Shown: positions 8,729-17,789 of the stretch, in pieces
Numbering within the stretch: the first letter of the stretch is position 1
Layout of the letters: each line of letters opens with the position of its first letter
Program-made: the position numbers and the translations under genes
Notes under the pieces: generated by a model
Told to the model about the DNA's origin: nothing
The model's input: the letters and a program-made list of their open reading frames with translations, nothing else
Databases searched by the model: none
Assembly: GCF_001280305.1 (NCBI RefSeq)
Contig: NZ_CP012623.1
Location: forward strand, 1,612,001 to 1,676,000
DNA length: 64,000 bases
Reading direction: 5' to 3'
DNA from: Hymenobacter sp. DG25A
Lineage (GTDB): Bacteria > Bacteroidota > Bacteroidia > Cytophagales > Hymenobacteraceae

Positions 8729-9109
8729 TCAGGCGGGCGCCTGAAGCATCTCCTTTACTTTCTCCATGAGCTGGCGCGTACTGAAGGGCTTGGGAATGTA
8801 GAGGTCGGCGCCGGCATCATAGCCTTTCTGAATATCGGAATCTTTACTTTTTGCGGAAAGGAAAATGACGCGGGTGCCGGCCCGGTCGGGGCGCTGGCGC
8901 AGGTAGCGGCATACCTGATAGCCGTCCACGTCGGGCATCATCACATCCAGCAGTACCACGTTAAAAGCGGTGCGGTCCACGGCATCCAGCGCCTCAGTGC
9001 CATTGCGGGCAATGCTGACCTGGTAGCCGCTTTTGCGCATCAGAAATTCCAGAGACATGACGATGTTGGGCTCGTCGTCGACAATGAGAATATGTGGGGT
9101 CGTCGGCAT
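8729..9109 (-). CDS. receiver-only response regulator
   Basis: A single receiver domain of 126 aa with no DNA-binding or enzymatic output domain. The acidic pocket is DDE (residues 11-13), the phosphoacceptor is Asp55 in LLDVMMPD, and the conserved Lys is Lys107 in PKPFS. The usual Thr of beta-4 is Ser85 in FLSAKSKD. It is encoded 87 bases downstream of the symporter-kinase fusion and 63 bases upstream of the PrpE-like gene, so it is the probable partner of that kinase. In Vibrio and Pseudomonas the analogous CrbS kinase works with a DNA-binding CrbR; here the output must go through protein contacts or another regulator. Confidence 0.92.
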   Translation of the reverse strand: MPTTPHILIVDDEPNIVMSLEFLMRKSGYQVSIARNGTEALDAVDRTAFNVVLLDVMMPDVDGYQVCRYLRQRPDRAGTRVIFLSAKSKDSDIQKGYDAGADLYIPKPFSTRQLMEKVKEMLQAPA

Positions 9110-9196
9110 GACGAAGGGAAGCTAGTGGTAAGAAAATGGGCCGTTGGCGGCGAAATGGTGGGGTGAGGTTTTCAGCTTACAGGGTCAGAAATGCGT

Positions 9197-11965
9197 TCAG
9201 GCGGGCGGGGCGTATTGCCCCGGTACCTCACCTACGGGCAGCTCCACGGCAAAAGTGGCGCCCTGGCCGGGCTGACTTTCCACCCAGATACGGCCGGCGT
9301 GGAGCTCCACAATTTTTTTGGTGATGGCCAGGCCCAAGCCCGAGCCTTCGGGCTTGCGCATGGTCTGGTGGCGGGCCTGAAAAAACTTGTCAAAGATGAG
9401 CTGATGAAACTCCGGGTCGATGCCTTTGCCATTGTCGCGGACACTGATGCGCAGCGCGGCGGCCGGCGCGCTTACCTCCACCTCAATGCGGCCGGTGCCA
9501 TCGGCGCGGCAGGATTTCACGGCATTGGAAAGCAGGTTTACCAGCACCTGCATGAGCCGGTCCCGGTCGCCGAAGAGTGTGGGCAGGCCCGGCGGCACCC
9601 GCACATCCAGGTGTATGTGCTTGTCGCGCAGGAGCTGCCCCACGGCATCCAGAGCGTCGCTGATAACTTCGGCCACATTCACGGGGGCTTTGTCCAGCGT
9701 GGCCATACCCGACTCATACTTCTCCAGATCCAGCACCAGCGTAATCAGCCGGCTCAGGCGCTCCGACTCCCGGGTGATGGTATGCAGAAAGCGGTGACGC
9801 TCTTCTTCCTCCAGATCCGGGTTATCAGACAGGATTTCGGCCAGGGCCCGGATGCTGGTGAGCGGAGTGCGGAGCTCGTGGGTTACGGTGTACAGGAACT
9901 CGTCTTTGTGCTGGTCCAGCTCCTGCAGCTGGTCGTAGGCGGCCTGCAGCTCGCCGGTGAGGCGCTGGAGCTGGCGCTGCTGCTTTTGCAGCTGGCGGTT
10001 GGCTTCCAGCAGTTGCTGGCTTTCCTTCAAAATACCCACCACGTTATCAAAGCTGATATCCTCTACCCCCACGGAAGAGCGCAGCAGCATGCGGGCCGAG
10101 GCCGGGCCAATGGAGCCGGCCAGTAGCTTTTCGGCATAAGCCAGCAGGCGTGGGTCGGCCTGGGGCGGCGCCACGGATTCGGTAGCGTGGGCATCCGGGA
10201 AACGGGTTTGAAAGGCCCGCAGGGCCTGATTGGCGCGCTTCTTTCCCAGAAAGCCAGAGAGCAGGGCCCGCACATCAGGCAAGGGCGCGGCGCCCTGCCA
10301 GCCGGCCGGGCCTTCAAACAGGGCTCCGTTCCGGAAGATGTCCACGAAAATATCGGCCTGGCGCTGCTCCAGCGCGGAAGGTGCCCGCATCAACGACACG
10401 CCCACGTAGCAGCCGATATTAAAAAACCAGCTCCAGAACAGCCCGTGCGAGAGATAATCGAGGCCATTCAGGCCAAACAGCGCGAATGGGCGCAACACCC
10501 GTAGGCCAAACAGGCCCTCGGTTATCAATGAGTTGGGCAGCAGACTGGGGCCTACCATGGTGGGCATCACCAGCGTAAAAAACCAGATGATAAAGCCGGC
10601 CAGAATACCGGCGCTGGCTCCCTGCCGGGTGCCCCCTTTCCAGTACAACCCGCCCAGCACCACCGGCACAAACTGCGCTACTGCCGCAAACGACACCAGC
10701 CCAATGTTTACCAGCGGCAGCAAATGCCCTACCTCCACATAGTAGCCATAGGCCAGCAGCAGCACCAGCACCACGGCCAGGCGGCGGCTGTGCAGGGCCA
10801 CCTGCCCCAGGTAGGCAAACCAGCGGGGCCCTTCAGCCCGGGCGGCCGGAATGCGCACCAGCAAGGGCATGAGCAGGTGGTTGCTCATCATTACGCTGAG
10901 CGCAATGGTTTCCACGATTATCATGGAAGAGGCTGCCGATAAGCCGCCCAGGTAAATCAGCAGGGCCAGCCAGGGCTTGCCGGCCTGCAGCGGCAGGGCC
11001 AGCACGAAGGTGTCGGCGTCCAGTTTACCGGCGGGGTCCAGCAGGCGGCCGCCAAAGGCAAGGGGCAGCACAAACAGGTTAATAATAATGAGGTAGAGCG
11101 GAAACAGCCACATGGCTTTGCGCAGGTGGTCCTCGTTCACATTTTCTACCACCGATACCTGAAACTGACGGGGCAGCAGCAGAATGGCGGCCATGCTGAG
11201 CAGCAGCAGCGTGAACCACTGCGCTCCGCTGGTGCCGGCGCCTTCCAGCGTGAACAACCGGCGCAAATCGGGCACGGCCGCGGCCCGCTCAAACACATCG
11301 GCAAAGCCATTAAACAAACCGTACGTTACGAACAAACCGGCCGCCAGAAACGCCACCAGTTTCACCATGCTTTCCAGGGCTACGGCCAGCACCATGCCCT
11401 CATGCCGCTCGGTAGCTTCAATAGACCGTACCCCGAAAATGATGGTAAAGAAGGCCAGCGCCACGGTGGTAAAAAACGCCGAGGAGCCCGCCAGCCAGCC
11501 ATCCGCCAGCAGCGTTCCACCACCTCCAGTCATGATATCGAAAGAGGCAGCTATTGCTTTGATTTGCAGTGATATATAAGGCACAACCCCCAGCACACAA
11601 ACCACCGTAACCAGGGCTCCCAGCCAAGCGCTTTTGCCGTAGCGGGCCGAGATAAAATCGGCAATGGAGGTGAGGCGCTGCTGCCGGCAGATGCGGATTA
11701 TTTTTCGCAGAACCAGCCAGGCAGCCGGGGCCATAAGCGTGGGACCCAGGTAAATTCCTACAAACTCCAGCCCGAAGTGGGCGGCCCGCCCCACCGAGCC
11801 ATAGTACGTCCAGGCGGTGCAGTATACGGCCATGCTCAGGGCGTATACATAGGGGTTGCTCACCAGGCTGCGGCGGGCCGCCGACCTACGCTCCGCCGCA
11901 TACGCCACCCCGAATAGCAGGGCCAGGTAGCCGAAGGAAAAGCCGATGATGAGCAGAGTAGACAT
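9197..11965 (-). CDS. sodium:solute symporter / STAC / sensor histidine kinase fusion (CrbS/CbrA-like)
   Basis: A 922-aa inner-membrane protein. Residues 1 to about 500 are a sodium:solute symporter (PutP/ActP type) with about 13 membrane segments (SMAVYCTAWTYYGSVGRAA near the start). Around residues 600-650 LLAGSIGPASARMLL matches the STAC domain known between such transporters and kinases. A coiled linker then leads to the H box VTHELRTPL (phosphoacceptor His696), the N box VLVNLLSNAVKS, G1 VRDNGKGID and G2 GSGLGLAITKKIVELHAG. No PAS or receiver domain is attached. Known relatives (CrbS, CbrA) sense or import carboxylates or histidine and control acs. Its neighbours acs and the PrpE-like gene point to acetate or propionate. 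Confidence 0.93.
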   Translation of the reverse strand: MSTLLIIGFSFGYLALLFGVAYAAERRSAARRSLVSNPYVYALSMAVYCTAWTYYGSVGRAAHFGLEFVGIYLGPTLMAPAAWLVLRKIIRICRQQRLTSIADFISARYGKSAWLGALVTVVCVLGVVPYISLQIKAIAASFDIMTGGGGTLLADGWLAGSSAFFTTVALAFFTIIFGVRSIEATERHEGMVLAVALESMVKLVAFLAAGLFVTYGLFNGFADVFERAAAVPDLRRLFTLEGAGTSGAQWFTLLLLSMAAILLLPRQFQVSVVENVNEDHLRKAMWLFPLYLIIINLFVLPLAFGGRLLDPAGKLDADTFVLALPLQAGKPWLALLIYLGGLSAASSMIIVETIALSVMMSNHLLMPLLVRIPAARAEGPRWFAYLGQVALHSRRLAVVLVLLLAYGYYVEVGHLLPLVNIGLVSFAAVAQFVPVVLGGLYWKGGTRQGASAGILAGFIIWFFTLVMPTMVGPSLLPNSLITEGLFGLRVLRPFALFGLNGLDYLSHGLFWSWFFNIGCYVGVSLMRAPSALEQRQADIFVDIFRNGALFEGPAGWQGAAPLPDVRALLSGFLGKKRANQALRAFQTRFPDAHATESVAPPQADPRLLAYAEKLLAGSIGPASARMLLRSSVGVEDISFDNVVGILKESQQLLEANRQLQKQQRQLQRLTGELQAAYDQLQELDQHKDEFLYTVTHELRTPLTSIRALAEILSDNPDLEEEERHRFLHTITRESERLSRLITLVLDLEKYESGMATLDKAPVNVAEVISDALDAVGQLLRDKHIHLDVRVPPGLPTLFGDRDRLMQVLVNLLSNAVKSCRADGTGRIEVEVSAPAAALRISVRDNGKGIDPEFHQLIFDKFFQARHQTMRKPEGSGLGLAITKKIVELHAGRIWVESQPGQGATFAVELPVGEVPGQYAPPA

Positions 11966-11984
11966 GGGGTATGCGAAGTGCTTT

Positions 11985-12200
11985 TTAATTCTTTGCCCGT
12001 ACCAGCCAGCCGGTCAGCAGCACCAGTGTGGCCCATATCAGCAACACGTACAGGTACAACACCGGAACCCCGCCCAGCAGCATGTGGTGGTCAAAAACTG
12101 CCAGGAAAGGAAAGTTGAGCAGCACCGCAAACAGCAAAGACACAAACAGCAGCCGCTGCCCGCGCCGTTGCTCCGGCCGCTCCTGAGGTGAGATGGACAT
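11985..12200 (-). CDS. small two-helix membrane protein, DUF3311-like
   Basis: A 71-aa protein with two predicted membrane helices (LLFVSLLFAVLLNFPFLAVF and VLYLYVLLIWATLVLLTGWL) and a basic tail. The layout and the G-x-P-x-x-Y pattern before helix 2 (GGVPVLYLY) resemble DUF3311-type partners of sodium:solute symporters. Family assignment is by eye and uncertain. It ends 19 bases before the symporter-kinase start, so co-expression as an accessory subunit is likely. ATG 12200 gives MSISPQERPEQRRG; another frame over the same DNA lacks this character and was discarded. Confidence 0.75.
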   Translation of the reverse strand: MSISPQERPEQRRGQRLLFVSLLFAVLLNFPFLAVFDHHMLLGGVPVLYLYVLLIWATLVLLTGWLVRAKN

Positions 12201-12439
12201 ACTTCTTGGGGCTTGATTTTCAATTCTGCCGGCCTTCTGCCACCGCCCGCAGAGCCGGGCGTGTACCTAAGCTAGCGTTTCTATCTTACTCAGGCAGTTT
12301 GCCTGCTTTTGCCAGAGCGTGCCACTTGCAGCAAAAGCCCTGTTATGCAAAGTCCGCCGAACCACCGGCCCGACGGACTTCACTCACCAAATCAGGCAAT
12401 TGCATGGCCGGTAAAGAAGCCGGAATCCCGGCCTGTTTC

Positions 12440-13957
12440 TTAGGCCGAGGGGTTTTCTTCAATCAGCTTCACGTTGCGCACATCTTTCATCAGCATGGTG
12501 CCGATAATCCAGCAGATGAAGGCAATACCCACCGGATAGACCAACCCGGCCAGAGTGCTATGCTCCTTAATGAAGGGCGTATCAGAAGCAGCGGCCCGCA
12601 GGGTAAGCGCCGTGGCAATAAAGGGCACAAAGCCGCCAAATACGCCGTTGCCGATGTGGTAAGGCAACGAGAGCGAAGTGTAGCGCACCTTGGTAGGGAA
12701 CAGCTCAACCAGATAGGCAGCAATAGGTCCGTAAGCCATCGTCACGAACAGCACCAGGCAGAACACCAGGGCCGTCATGGCTACCAGATTGGGTTGCAGG
12801 GCCTTCATTACGGCCGGTACGGCTTTGCCGGTGGCATCTACCGTGGCGGCGGTTACTTCCGTTAGGGGGCCGGCAAACTGCTTCAGGCCATAGAAGATAG
12901 GCACCGTGAAGAGCGCACCGCAGAGCAGGCCCATCATGATTATTTTCTTGCGGCCAATCCGGTCGGAAAGGGAGCCGAAGTACACGAAGAAAGGCGTGGC
13001 CAGCAGCAGGGCGGCGCACAGCACCAGACTGGCATCTACCAGGTCCACTTTCAGGGTATTCAGCATGAAGGAGTACGCGTAGAACTGGCCGGTATACCAC
13101 ACTACACCCTGGCCCATGGTAGCGCCAAACAGCGAGATAAGCACCAGACGACGGTTTACGGGGTTTACAAACGATTCCCGCAGCGGGTTGGTGCTGGTTT
13201 TGCCTTCCGACTTCGCCTTGGCAAACAGCGGCGACTCGTGCAGCTTGCGGCGGATGTAGTACGAGGCAATTACCAACAGGCCGGAAAGCAGGAACGGAAT
13301 GCGCCAGCCCCACTCTTTGAAGGCTTCCTCCCCCATGGTTTTGCGGGTAACGATGATAACCAGAATGCTCAGAAACAGGCCGGCCGTGGCCGTAATCTGA
13401 ATAAAGCTGGTGTAGTAGCCGCGCTTGTGGTCCGGGGAGTGCTCGGCCACATACGTGGTGGCACCACCGTACTCGCCGCCCAGGGCCAGGCCCTGCAGCA
13501 GGCGCAGCAGCGTCACAATAATGGGCGCAGCAATGCCAATTTTATCGTAGCTCGGAATAAGGCCCGTAACGAAAGTGGCCCCGCCCATAATCAGGAGCGT
13601 GAGCAGGAACGTGTACTTGCGCCCAATCATGTCGCCGATGCGCCCGAAGAACAGCGCCCCGAAGGGCCGCACAATGAAACCAGCGCCAAACACGGCCAGC
13701 GTGCCCAGAATGGTATCCTCAATCTTACCGGAGGTACCAAACAGCACCGGCCCGATGATGGCGGCCAGGGAGCCGAAAATGTAGAAGTCGTACCACTCAA
13801 TGACGGTGCCTACCGAGGAGGCGGTAATCACCTGCCAGATTTTACTCTTGGAAACGGTGTTGTTATCGTGGGCTACGGCATCGTTGGTGGCGGTGCCGCC
13901 CAGGGGCGCAGGGCTGGCATAGGCCGCCGCGTTGCGCTGGGGAATATTTTCGCTCAT
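12440..13957 (-). CDS. MFS transporter, metabolite:H+ symporter (MHS) family
   Basis: A 505-aa inner-membrane transporter with about 12 membrane segments. MHS hallmarks: SVGTVIEWYDFYIFGSLAA in helix 1, FGRIGDMIGRKYTFLLTL between helices 2 and 3, QGLALGGEYGGATTYVAEHSP in helix 4, and GSLSDRIGRKKI in the second half. Characterised relatives (ProP, ShiA, KgtP, CitA) carry organic acids or osmolytes with protons. Its place between a channel-like outer-membrane protein and a carboxylate sensor favours an organic acid substrate, but this is inference. The roughly 35-residue N-terminal extension before the first helix is longer than usual. Confidence 0.88.
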   Translation of the reverse strand: MSENIPQRNAAAYASPAPLGGTATNDAVAHDNNTVSKSKIWQVITASSVGTVIEWYDFYIFGSLAAIIGPVLFGTSGKIEDTILGTLAVFGAGFIVRPFGALFFGRIGDMIGRKYTFLLTLLIMGGATFVTGLIPSYDKIGIAAPIIVTLLRLLQGLALGGEYGGATTYVAEHSPDHKRGYYTSFIQITATAGLFLSILVIIVTRKTMGEEAFKEWGWRIPFLLSGLLVIASYYIRRKLHESPLFAKAKSEGKTSTNPLRESFVNPVNRRLVLISLFGATMGQGVVWYTGQFYAYSFMLNTLKVDLVDASLVLCAALLLATPFFVYFGSLSDRIGRKKIIMMGLLCGALFTVPIFYGLKQFAGPLTEVTAATVDATGKAVPAVMKALQPNLVAMTALVFCLVLFVTMAYGPIAAYLVELFPTKVRYTSLSLPYHIGNGVFGGFVPFIATALTLRAAASDTPFIKEHSTLAGLVYPVGIAFICWIIGTMLMKDVRNVKLIEENPSA

Positions 13958-14069
13958 GGGAGTTGGTGGGCTTTTTTTGGTGAGATTTTAGCGACCAGTT
14001 GTCGGGGGCTGGTTAACAAGGGTAGTTGTTGGGGACGTTATTCCTGTCAACTCTATACCAGCCAAATGC

Positions 14070-15596
14070 CTACAGGAAAATCTGGGTCTGCAGCGTGACT
14101 TCGGGCTTGTAGTCCAGGCTATTGAAGTTGCCCGTGCTGGGCACGTAGCCTTCAAAATCGGGCCGGGCGCGGTAGTTCAGGGTTACTTTGGCGTTGTGGC
14201 CATCGAGCAGCACGTTTACGCCGGCATCGTAGACATTCACGGCCTTAGTATCGCCATTGCTGAAGTGCAGACCCTCGTAGTTGCTATGCAGGTAAGCCAC
14301 ATAAGGCTGCAGGCGGGCTTTGGGGCCTAACAGGCGCTGGGGCAGCAGGTAGCCTACCTGGCCATAAAACGACCCACCCGTGCCCGACTGCGGCACCGCG
14401 TTACCACGGGTGGGCGCGGCGCCATAGCCGGGGTTTTCGGGGCCGATGAAGCGGACATGGTTCGGCCCCATGTTATAGTTGTAGTACACGCCGTACAGGG
14501 TGAGGGCTGTGCGCGAGGCCGTATCCAGGGGCACATCGTAGAAAGCATCTACCCCGAACATCTTCAGGCTGTGCTTATTCGTTGCAATCTGACCAAACGG
14601 GTCCGCCAAAACGGCCGGGGTCACCGTCACCACGCTCGACGTAGGGCGCGAGTACATGGCGTCTTTATTATAGAGGAAGCCGGCGCCTACACTAAATACG
14701 CGCTTAGCCCCGAGGTATGTGCCCGTGAAGTAGGGCAGCAGGTTGGCTTCGGGCTCCAGAAAGTTATAGCTCACATAGCCCTGATACACGTGCGTGGTAT
14801 TCTGGGGGCTGTAAGCGGCAATGTTGGTTCCGGTATTCGTGGTCACTCCGTCGCCGTTGGTGCTACTGATGCCCAGGCTAAGCGGGGTGCTGGTCACGTT
14901 TGTCAGGAAAGGGTCGCTGACGGAGAAGCGGTAGTCGAGTTTGTTGATGCGCCCTTTCGCATAAACGCCCAGCCAGCGGGCAAACTGGTCAGTAGCCTCA
15001 ATGGTTGGGAAATTGGTCAGCGGTAAGTCTATCGGCATAATGCTGGTAGTACTGGCGCTGGTAAGCCGGGAAATGCCGTTCAGGTAGTGCAGGCCACCTC
15101 CCAAGCTCAGGTATTTATTCACTTTGTACTCCGTTACGGCCTCGTGAATAAAGAACTGAGGCTTCTTGCCGTCAACGGTTGGCGTGATACCACCCCCTAC
15201 GGCGTTCTGGTTGTTGATACCAAAGTGGGTATAAATGACGAAGCGCGGATTCAGCTGCGCGAGCAGCACCAGGCGGGAGCGGCGCAGGCCAAAATCAATC
15301 TGGCCCTTTTGAGTTTTGCCCGGCGCCCGTAGGGTACCTTTGTTATTCTCCGTGTAACGCGTGTACACCTGGTGCCACGACATAACCCGCAGATACTTAG
15401 ACCCATCGGGCGACAGATTGAACTTCATGCCCGCGCCATAAGGAGTTGATTTGGTGGGCGCCGGTGGCGTGGGTGGCACTGCCGGGGCGGCGGGCGCTGG
15501 CGCCGGCTGCCCGGGTGATGGTGGCACTACTTGTGCCGAAGCTCCGGCCGCGGCCAAGAGCGCACTGATAGTCAGGGCGTAACGGGCGTTTCGCAT
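14070..15596 (-). CDS. outer-membrane channel-like protein
   Basis: A 508-aa exported protein. Start ATG 15596 gives a clear signal peptide (MRNARYALTISALLAAAGAS-AQ), followed by a Pro/Ala-rich linker (residues 22-45) and an alternating, aromatic-girdle beta pattern to the end. It resembles the phosphate-selective-porin-like (OprP/OprO) or DcaP-like barrels of Bacteroidota: KFNLSPDGSKYLRVMSWHQVYTRY early on, LRRSRLVLLAQLNPRFVIYTHFG, and an aromatic C-terminus (LQTQIFL). The open frame continues upstream to 15704 without a signal peptide, so that extension is rejected. It is 112 bases upstream of the MHS transporter on the same strand, so passage of the same solute through the outer membrane is likely. 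Confidence 0.82.
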   Translation of the reverse strand: MRNARYALTISALLAAAGASAQVVPPSPGQPAPAPAAPAVPPTPPAPTKSTPYGAGMKFNLSPDGSKYLRVMSWHQVYTRYTENNKGTLRAPGKTQKGQIDFGLRRSRLVLLAQLNPRFVIYTHFGINNQNAVGGGITPTVDGKKPQFFIHEAVTEYKVNKYLSLGGGLHYLNGISRLTSASTTSIMPIDLPLTNFPTIEATDQFARWLGVYAKGRINKLDYRFSVSDPFLTNVTSTPLSLGISSTNGDGVTTNTGTNIAAYSPQNTTHVYQGYVSYNFLEPEANLLPYFTGTYLGAKRVFSVGAGFLYNKDAMYSRPTSSVVTVTPAVLADPFGQIATNKHSLKMFGVDAFYDVPLDTASRTALTLYGVYYNYNMGPNHVRFIGPENPGYGAAPTRGNAVPQSGTGGSFYGQVGYLLPQRLLGPKARLQPYVAYLHSNYEGLHFSNGDTKAVNVYDAGVNVLLDGHNAKVTLNYRARPDFEGYVPSTGNFNSLDYKPEVTLQTQIFL

Positions 15597-15737
15597 AGAA
15601 TTAGGGTGGGTTGGGGAGGTGGTTGATAAGGGGCACACACCGTAACTGGGCAACGCTACCCGGCTCGATTGGCCCAAGTAGGAAAATCCCCACCCAGAAG
15701 TCACGCCCTTGCTATACTTCCGCTAAACCCTATAGCC

Positions 15738-16160
15738 CTACCCCTGCCTAAACCGCTCCCACCGTATCATCATGTACTTATCGCCCAGCTCCGTCACTAT
15801 CAAACCGGCACCTTTCAGGTTTTCTGGTTTCATGAAATACTCGGCCAGCTCCTTCTGGTTCAGAATTTTATAGGTAGGATGATACTCCGTCTGCCGGGGC
15901 GCTTTCACGCCGTATTTTTTCACCCAGTTCATGACGGAAACGTGGCTTACACCCAGTAAACGCTCAATTTCGCGGTAGCTCACGCCTTCCACATACAGCT
16001 GCAACGCTTTAATAACGTAGTAAGGATTTGTCTCCTTGCCGGTTTTGGCCACTGAATAATGGTAGCCGCAGTTTTTGCACTTATACCGCTGCCGGCCGCC
16101 CACCACGCCGCTTTTAGTGGCCTCTACCGATTCACACTTAGGACAACGAAGCTGGGCCAT
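15738..16160 (-). CDS. IS1 InsA-like zinc-ribbon/HTH protein, possibly domesticated
   Basis: A 140-aa protein with an N-terminal zinc ribbon (Cys6, Cys9, Cys28, Cys31: CPKC and CKNCGYHYS) and a helix-turn-helix at about residues 58-82 (GVSYREIERLLGVSHVSVMN). This is the architecture of the IS1 InsA protein. The remaining 50 residues (ending in MIRWERFRQG) are not a DDE catalytic domain. No InsB-like frame, frameshift window or terminal inverted repeats are seen next to it, so it is not an active insertion sequence. It lies 141 bases upstream of the channel-like gene on the same strand and may regulate the carboxylate block. The role is inference. Confidence 0.75.
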   Translation of the reverse strand: MAQLRCPKCESVEATKSGVVGGRQRYKCKNCGYHYSVAKTGKETNPYYVIKALQLYVEGVSYREIERLLGVSHVSVMNWVKKYGVKAPRQTEYHPTYKILNQKELAEYFMKPENLKGAGLIVTELGDKYMMIRWERFRQG

Positions 16161-16260
16161 TAGGACGATGGAGCGAAAAGAGGTAAAAGAGCTATACCTA
16201 TTTAGTAAAGATATAATAAATTAGCAAAAACCAGCTGATTACCCAGACCCTTGCCGGAGA

Positions 16261-16841
16261 ATGAAGAAAATTAGAGGCCTAAGGCGCCATAGCCGTTGGT
16301 TACGGAAAAGGTGTGAAAGCCCGGCCGGGCTTTCTTTGGCCGGTTGGCAAAGTCGGCAGTACGATTATGCCAGGCTGTGGTTGGGGCCCTGGCATGGTCA
16401 TCAGCCACCACCTCCGCGGTGGGTACGCCAACAGGCGGCTCAACACCTGCTGTTAACTTTTTCCCACTGGCAAACGGCGCTTTCCGGGCAATCGGAGCCC
16501 TATTATCTGGCTATCTGGCTGGTATCTTCTGCTTTTGCGCATAACTCCCAGGTGGTGGCTGGCCGGCAGGAACGCATAGAGAGATATGAGGGTATTTTTG
16601 GGAGCCGGTCTTGGAAGGACCTCCATTACCAGCGGAATATCAGCAGCTGCCCGGCGCCGATAAGCTCACCTGGCGCACTTTTACCTGGGAAGAGTTACTG
16701 GATGCTCAAGATTATCCGGAAGGTTGGCCGGCGAAAATGCTGCAACGCCCCCACCGTACCTCTCAGACATCGGAAGACCAAGAACACTTACTGGTGCAAA
16801 CGGGCTGGGTTTGGGTAGGCACCTTGTCTGAGCATCCGTGA
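16261..16841 (+). pseudogene. hypothetical protein interrupted by a single-base frameshift
   Basis: Two overlapping frames read as one protein. Frame 1 from ATG 16261 (MKKIRGLRRHSRWLRK) runs through PYYLAIWLVSSAFAHNSQVV to RIERYEG near 16592. There the text makes sense only if one G were added to the GGG run, after which the frame continues as YFWEPVLEGPPLPAEYQQL to the stop at 16841. The composite would be about 193 aa, basic, without a signal peptide. I do not recognise the family, though the tone is that of lineage-specific Cytophagales proteins. The tail lies 12 bases from the convergent M28 peptidase. It could be a true pseudogene or a sequencing error in the G run. Confidence 0.6.
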
Positions 16842-16853
16842 AAACCACTGTTG

Positions 16854-17789
16854 CTAGTTTTGACGGAGCACTACCGCCAGCAAGGCGTCTACAGCCAGGC
16901 TCAAACGGCGCATGTCCAACCGGTCAGGGGTATCGGTGGGTTCGTGGTAGTGCTTATTGCGGTAGAAGGCGGTATCAGTCAGGAGTACGGCCGGGTAGCC
17001 AAAGTGCCAGTAGTTAAGATGGTCGGAAAAGTCGATGCCGGGCAGCCAGACAGGGGCCGTGAACCGCTTTACCGGCAGTGTGGCCGCCGCCTTGTAATGC
17101 CGCGCAAACTGACGGGCAAAACGCCCGTCGCCAATTTTCCGGGCCACAGTTACGTAGTTCCCTCTACTGCCATATATCCATTTTAAAGGTGCTACCGGGT
17201 AATCCTGGGTTCCTTTCTGGTCGTCGTAATAGCCCAGCATTTCCAGTGCCACCATACCGCGCACGGTCACCCCGGCTTTGTGCAGGCTCTGGGCGTGCAC
17301 GTAGCTACCCATCTGTGGGGTTCGAAAAAACGGGGGTTCTTCCAGCGTGTAGGCCACCACATCTACCCGGTAGGGTAAGGCAGGCTGCCGACCCAGCAGG
17401 CGGGCTACTTCCAGCAGGGCTGCTACGCCGGTACCATTATCATCGGCGCCGGGCTGCTCGCCGCATACATCATAATGCGCCCCAATAATAAGTCGCGGCC
17501 CCTCCACTGGGCCAAAGCTGCCCAATATGTTGCGGTAGGTGCGTCCGTTTACCTCGTATGGCTGCTCGGTTGGTCGGGCCCCTGCCGCCGCCAGCCCGGC
17601 CTTAATATATTCCGCCGCTTGATTTAAGCTGGCCAGGTGTAGATGGTTACGCGGCTCTGGGGTGGTAGTGAGAGCTACTAAGTGGCGGTGCAGGAGCGCC
17701 GTATCAGCCATTGCACTGGGTTGCTGGGCCGAGGCATAGGTGATAATCAATAGCCAGAAACAAACCGTACACCCAAATCGAAGCAGCAT
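16854..17789 (-). CDS. M28 family zinc metallopeptidase (secreted)
   Basis: A 311-aa exported aminopeptidase-like enzyme. The signal peptide is residues 1-21 (MLLRFGCTVCFWLLIITYASA-QQ). The di-zinc ligands of family M28 are visible: His in GAHYDVCG, Asp in GADDNGTGVAALLE, Glu-Glu in YTLEEPPF, Asp/Glu in VALEMLGYY, and the late His in NKHYHEPTDTPDRLD. This is a compact single-domain form without PA or C-terminal domains. No operon partner: it is convergent with the frameshifted gene and upstream-isolated. Substrate unknown. Confidence 0.9.
   Translation of the reverse strand: MLLRFGCTVCFWLLIITYASAQQPSAMADTALLHRHLVALTTTPEPRNHLHLASLNQAAEYIKAGLAAAGARPTEQPYEVNGRTYRNILGSFGPVEGPRLIIGAHYDVCGEQPGADDNGTGVAALLEVARLLGRQPALPYRVDVVAYTLEEPPFFRTPQMGSYVHAQSLHKAGVTVRGMVALEMLGYYDDQKGTQDYPVAPLKWIYGSRGNYVTVARKIGDGRFARQFARHYKAAATLPVKRFTAPVWLPGIDFSDHLNYWHFGYPAVLLTDTAFYRNKHYHEPTDTPDRLDMRRLSLAVDALLAVVLRQN

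Noticed and set aside
15738..16160. A complete IS1 insertion sequence
   Set aside because: No InsB-like catalytic frame, no terminal inverted repeats and no target duplication were found around the InsA-like gene.
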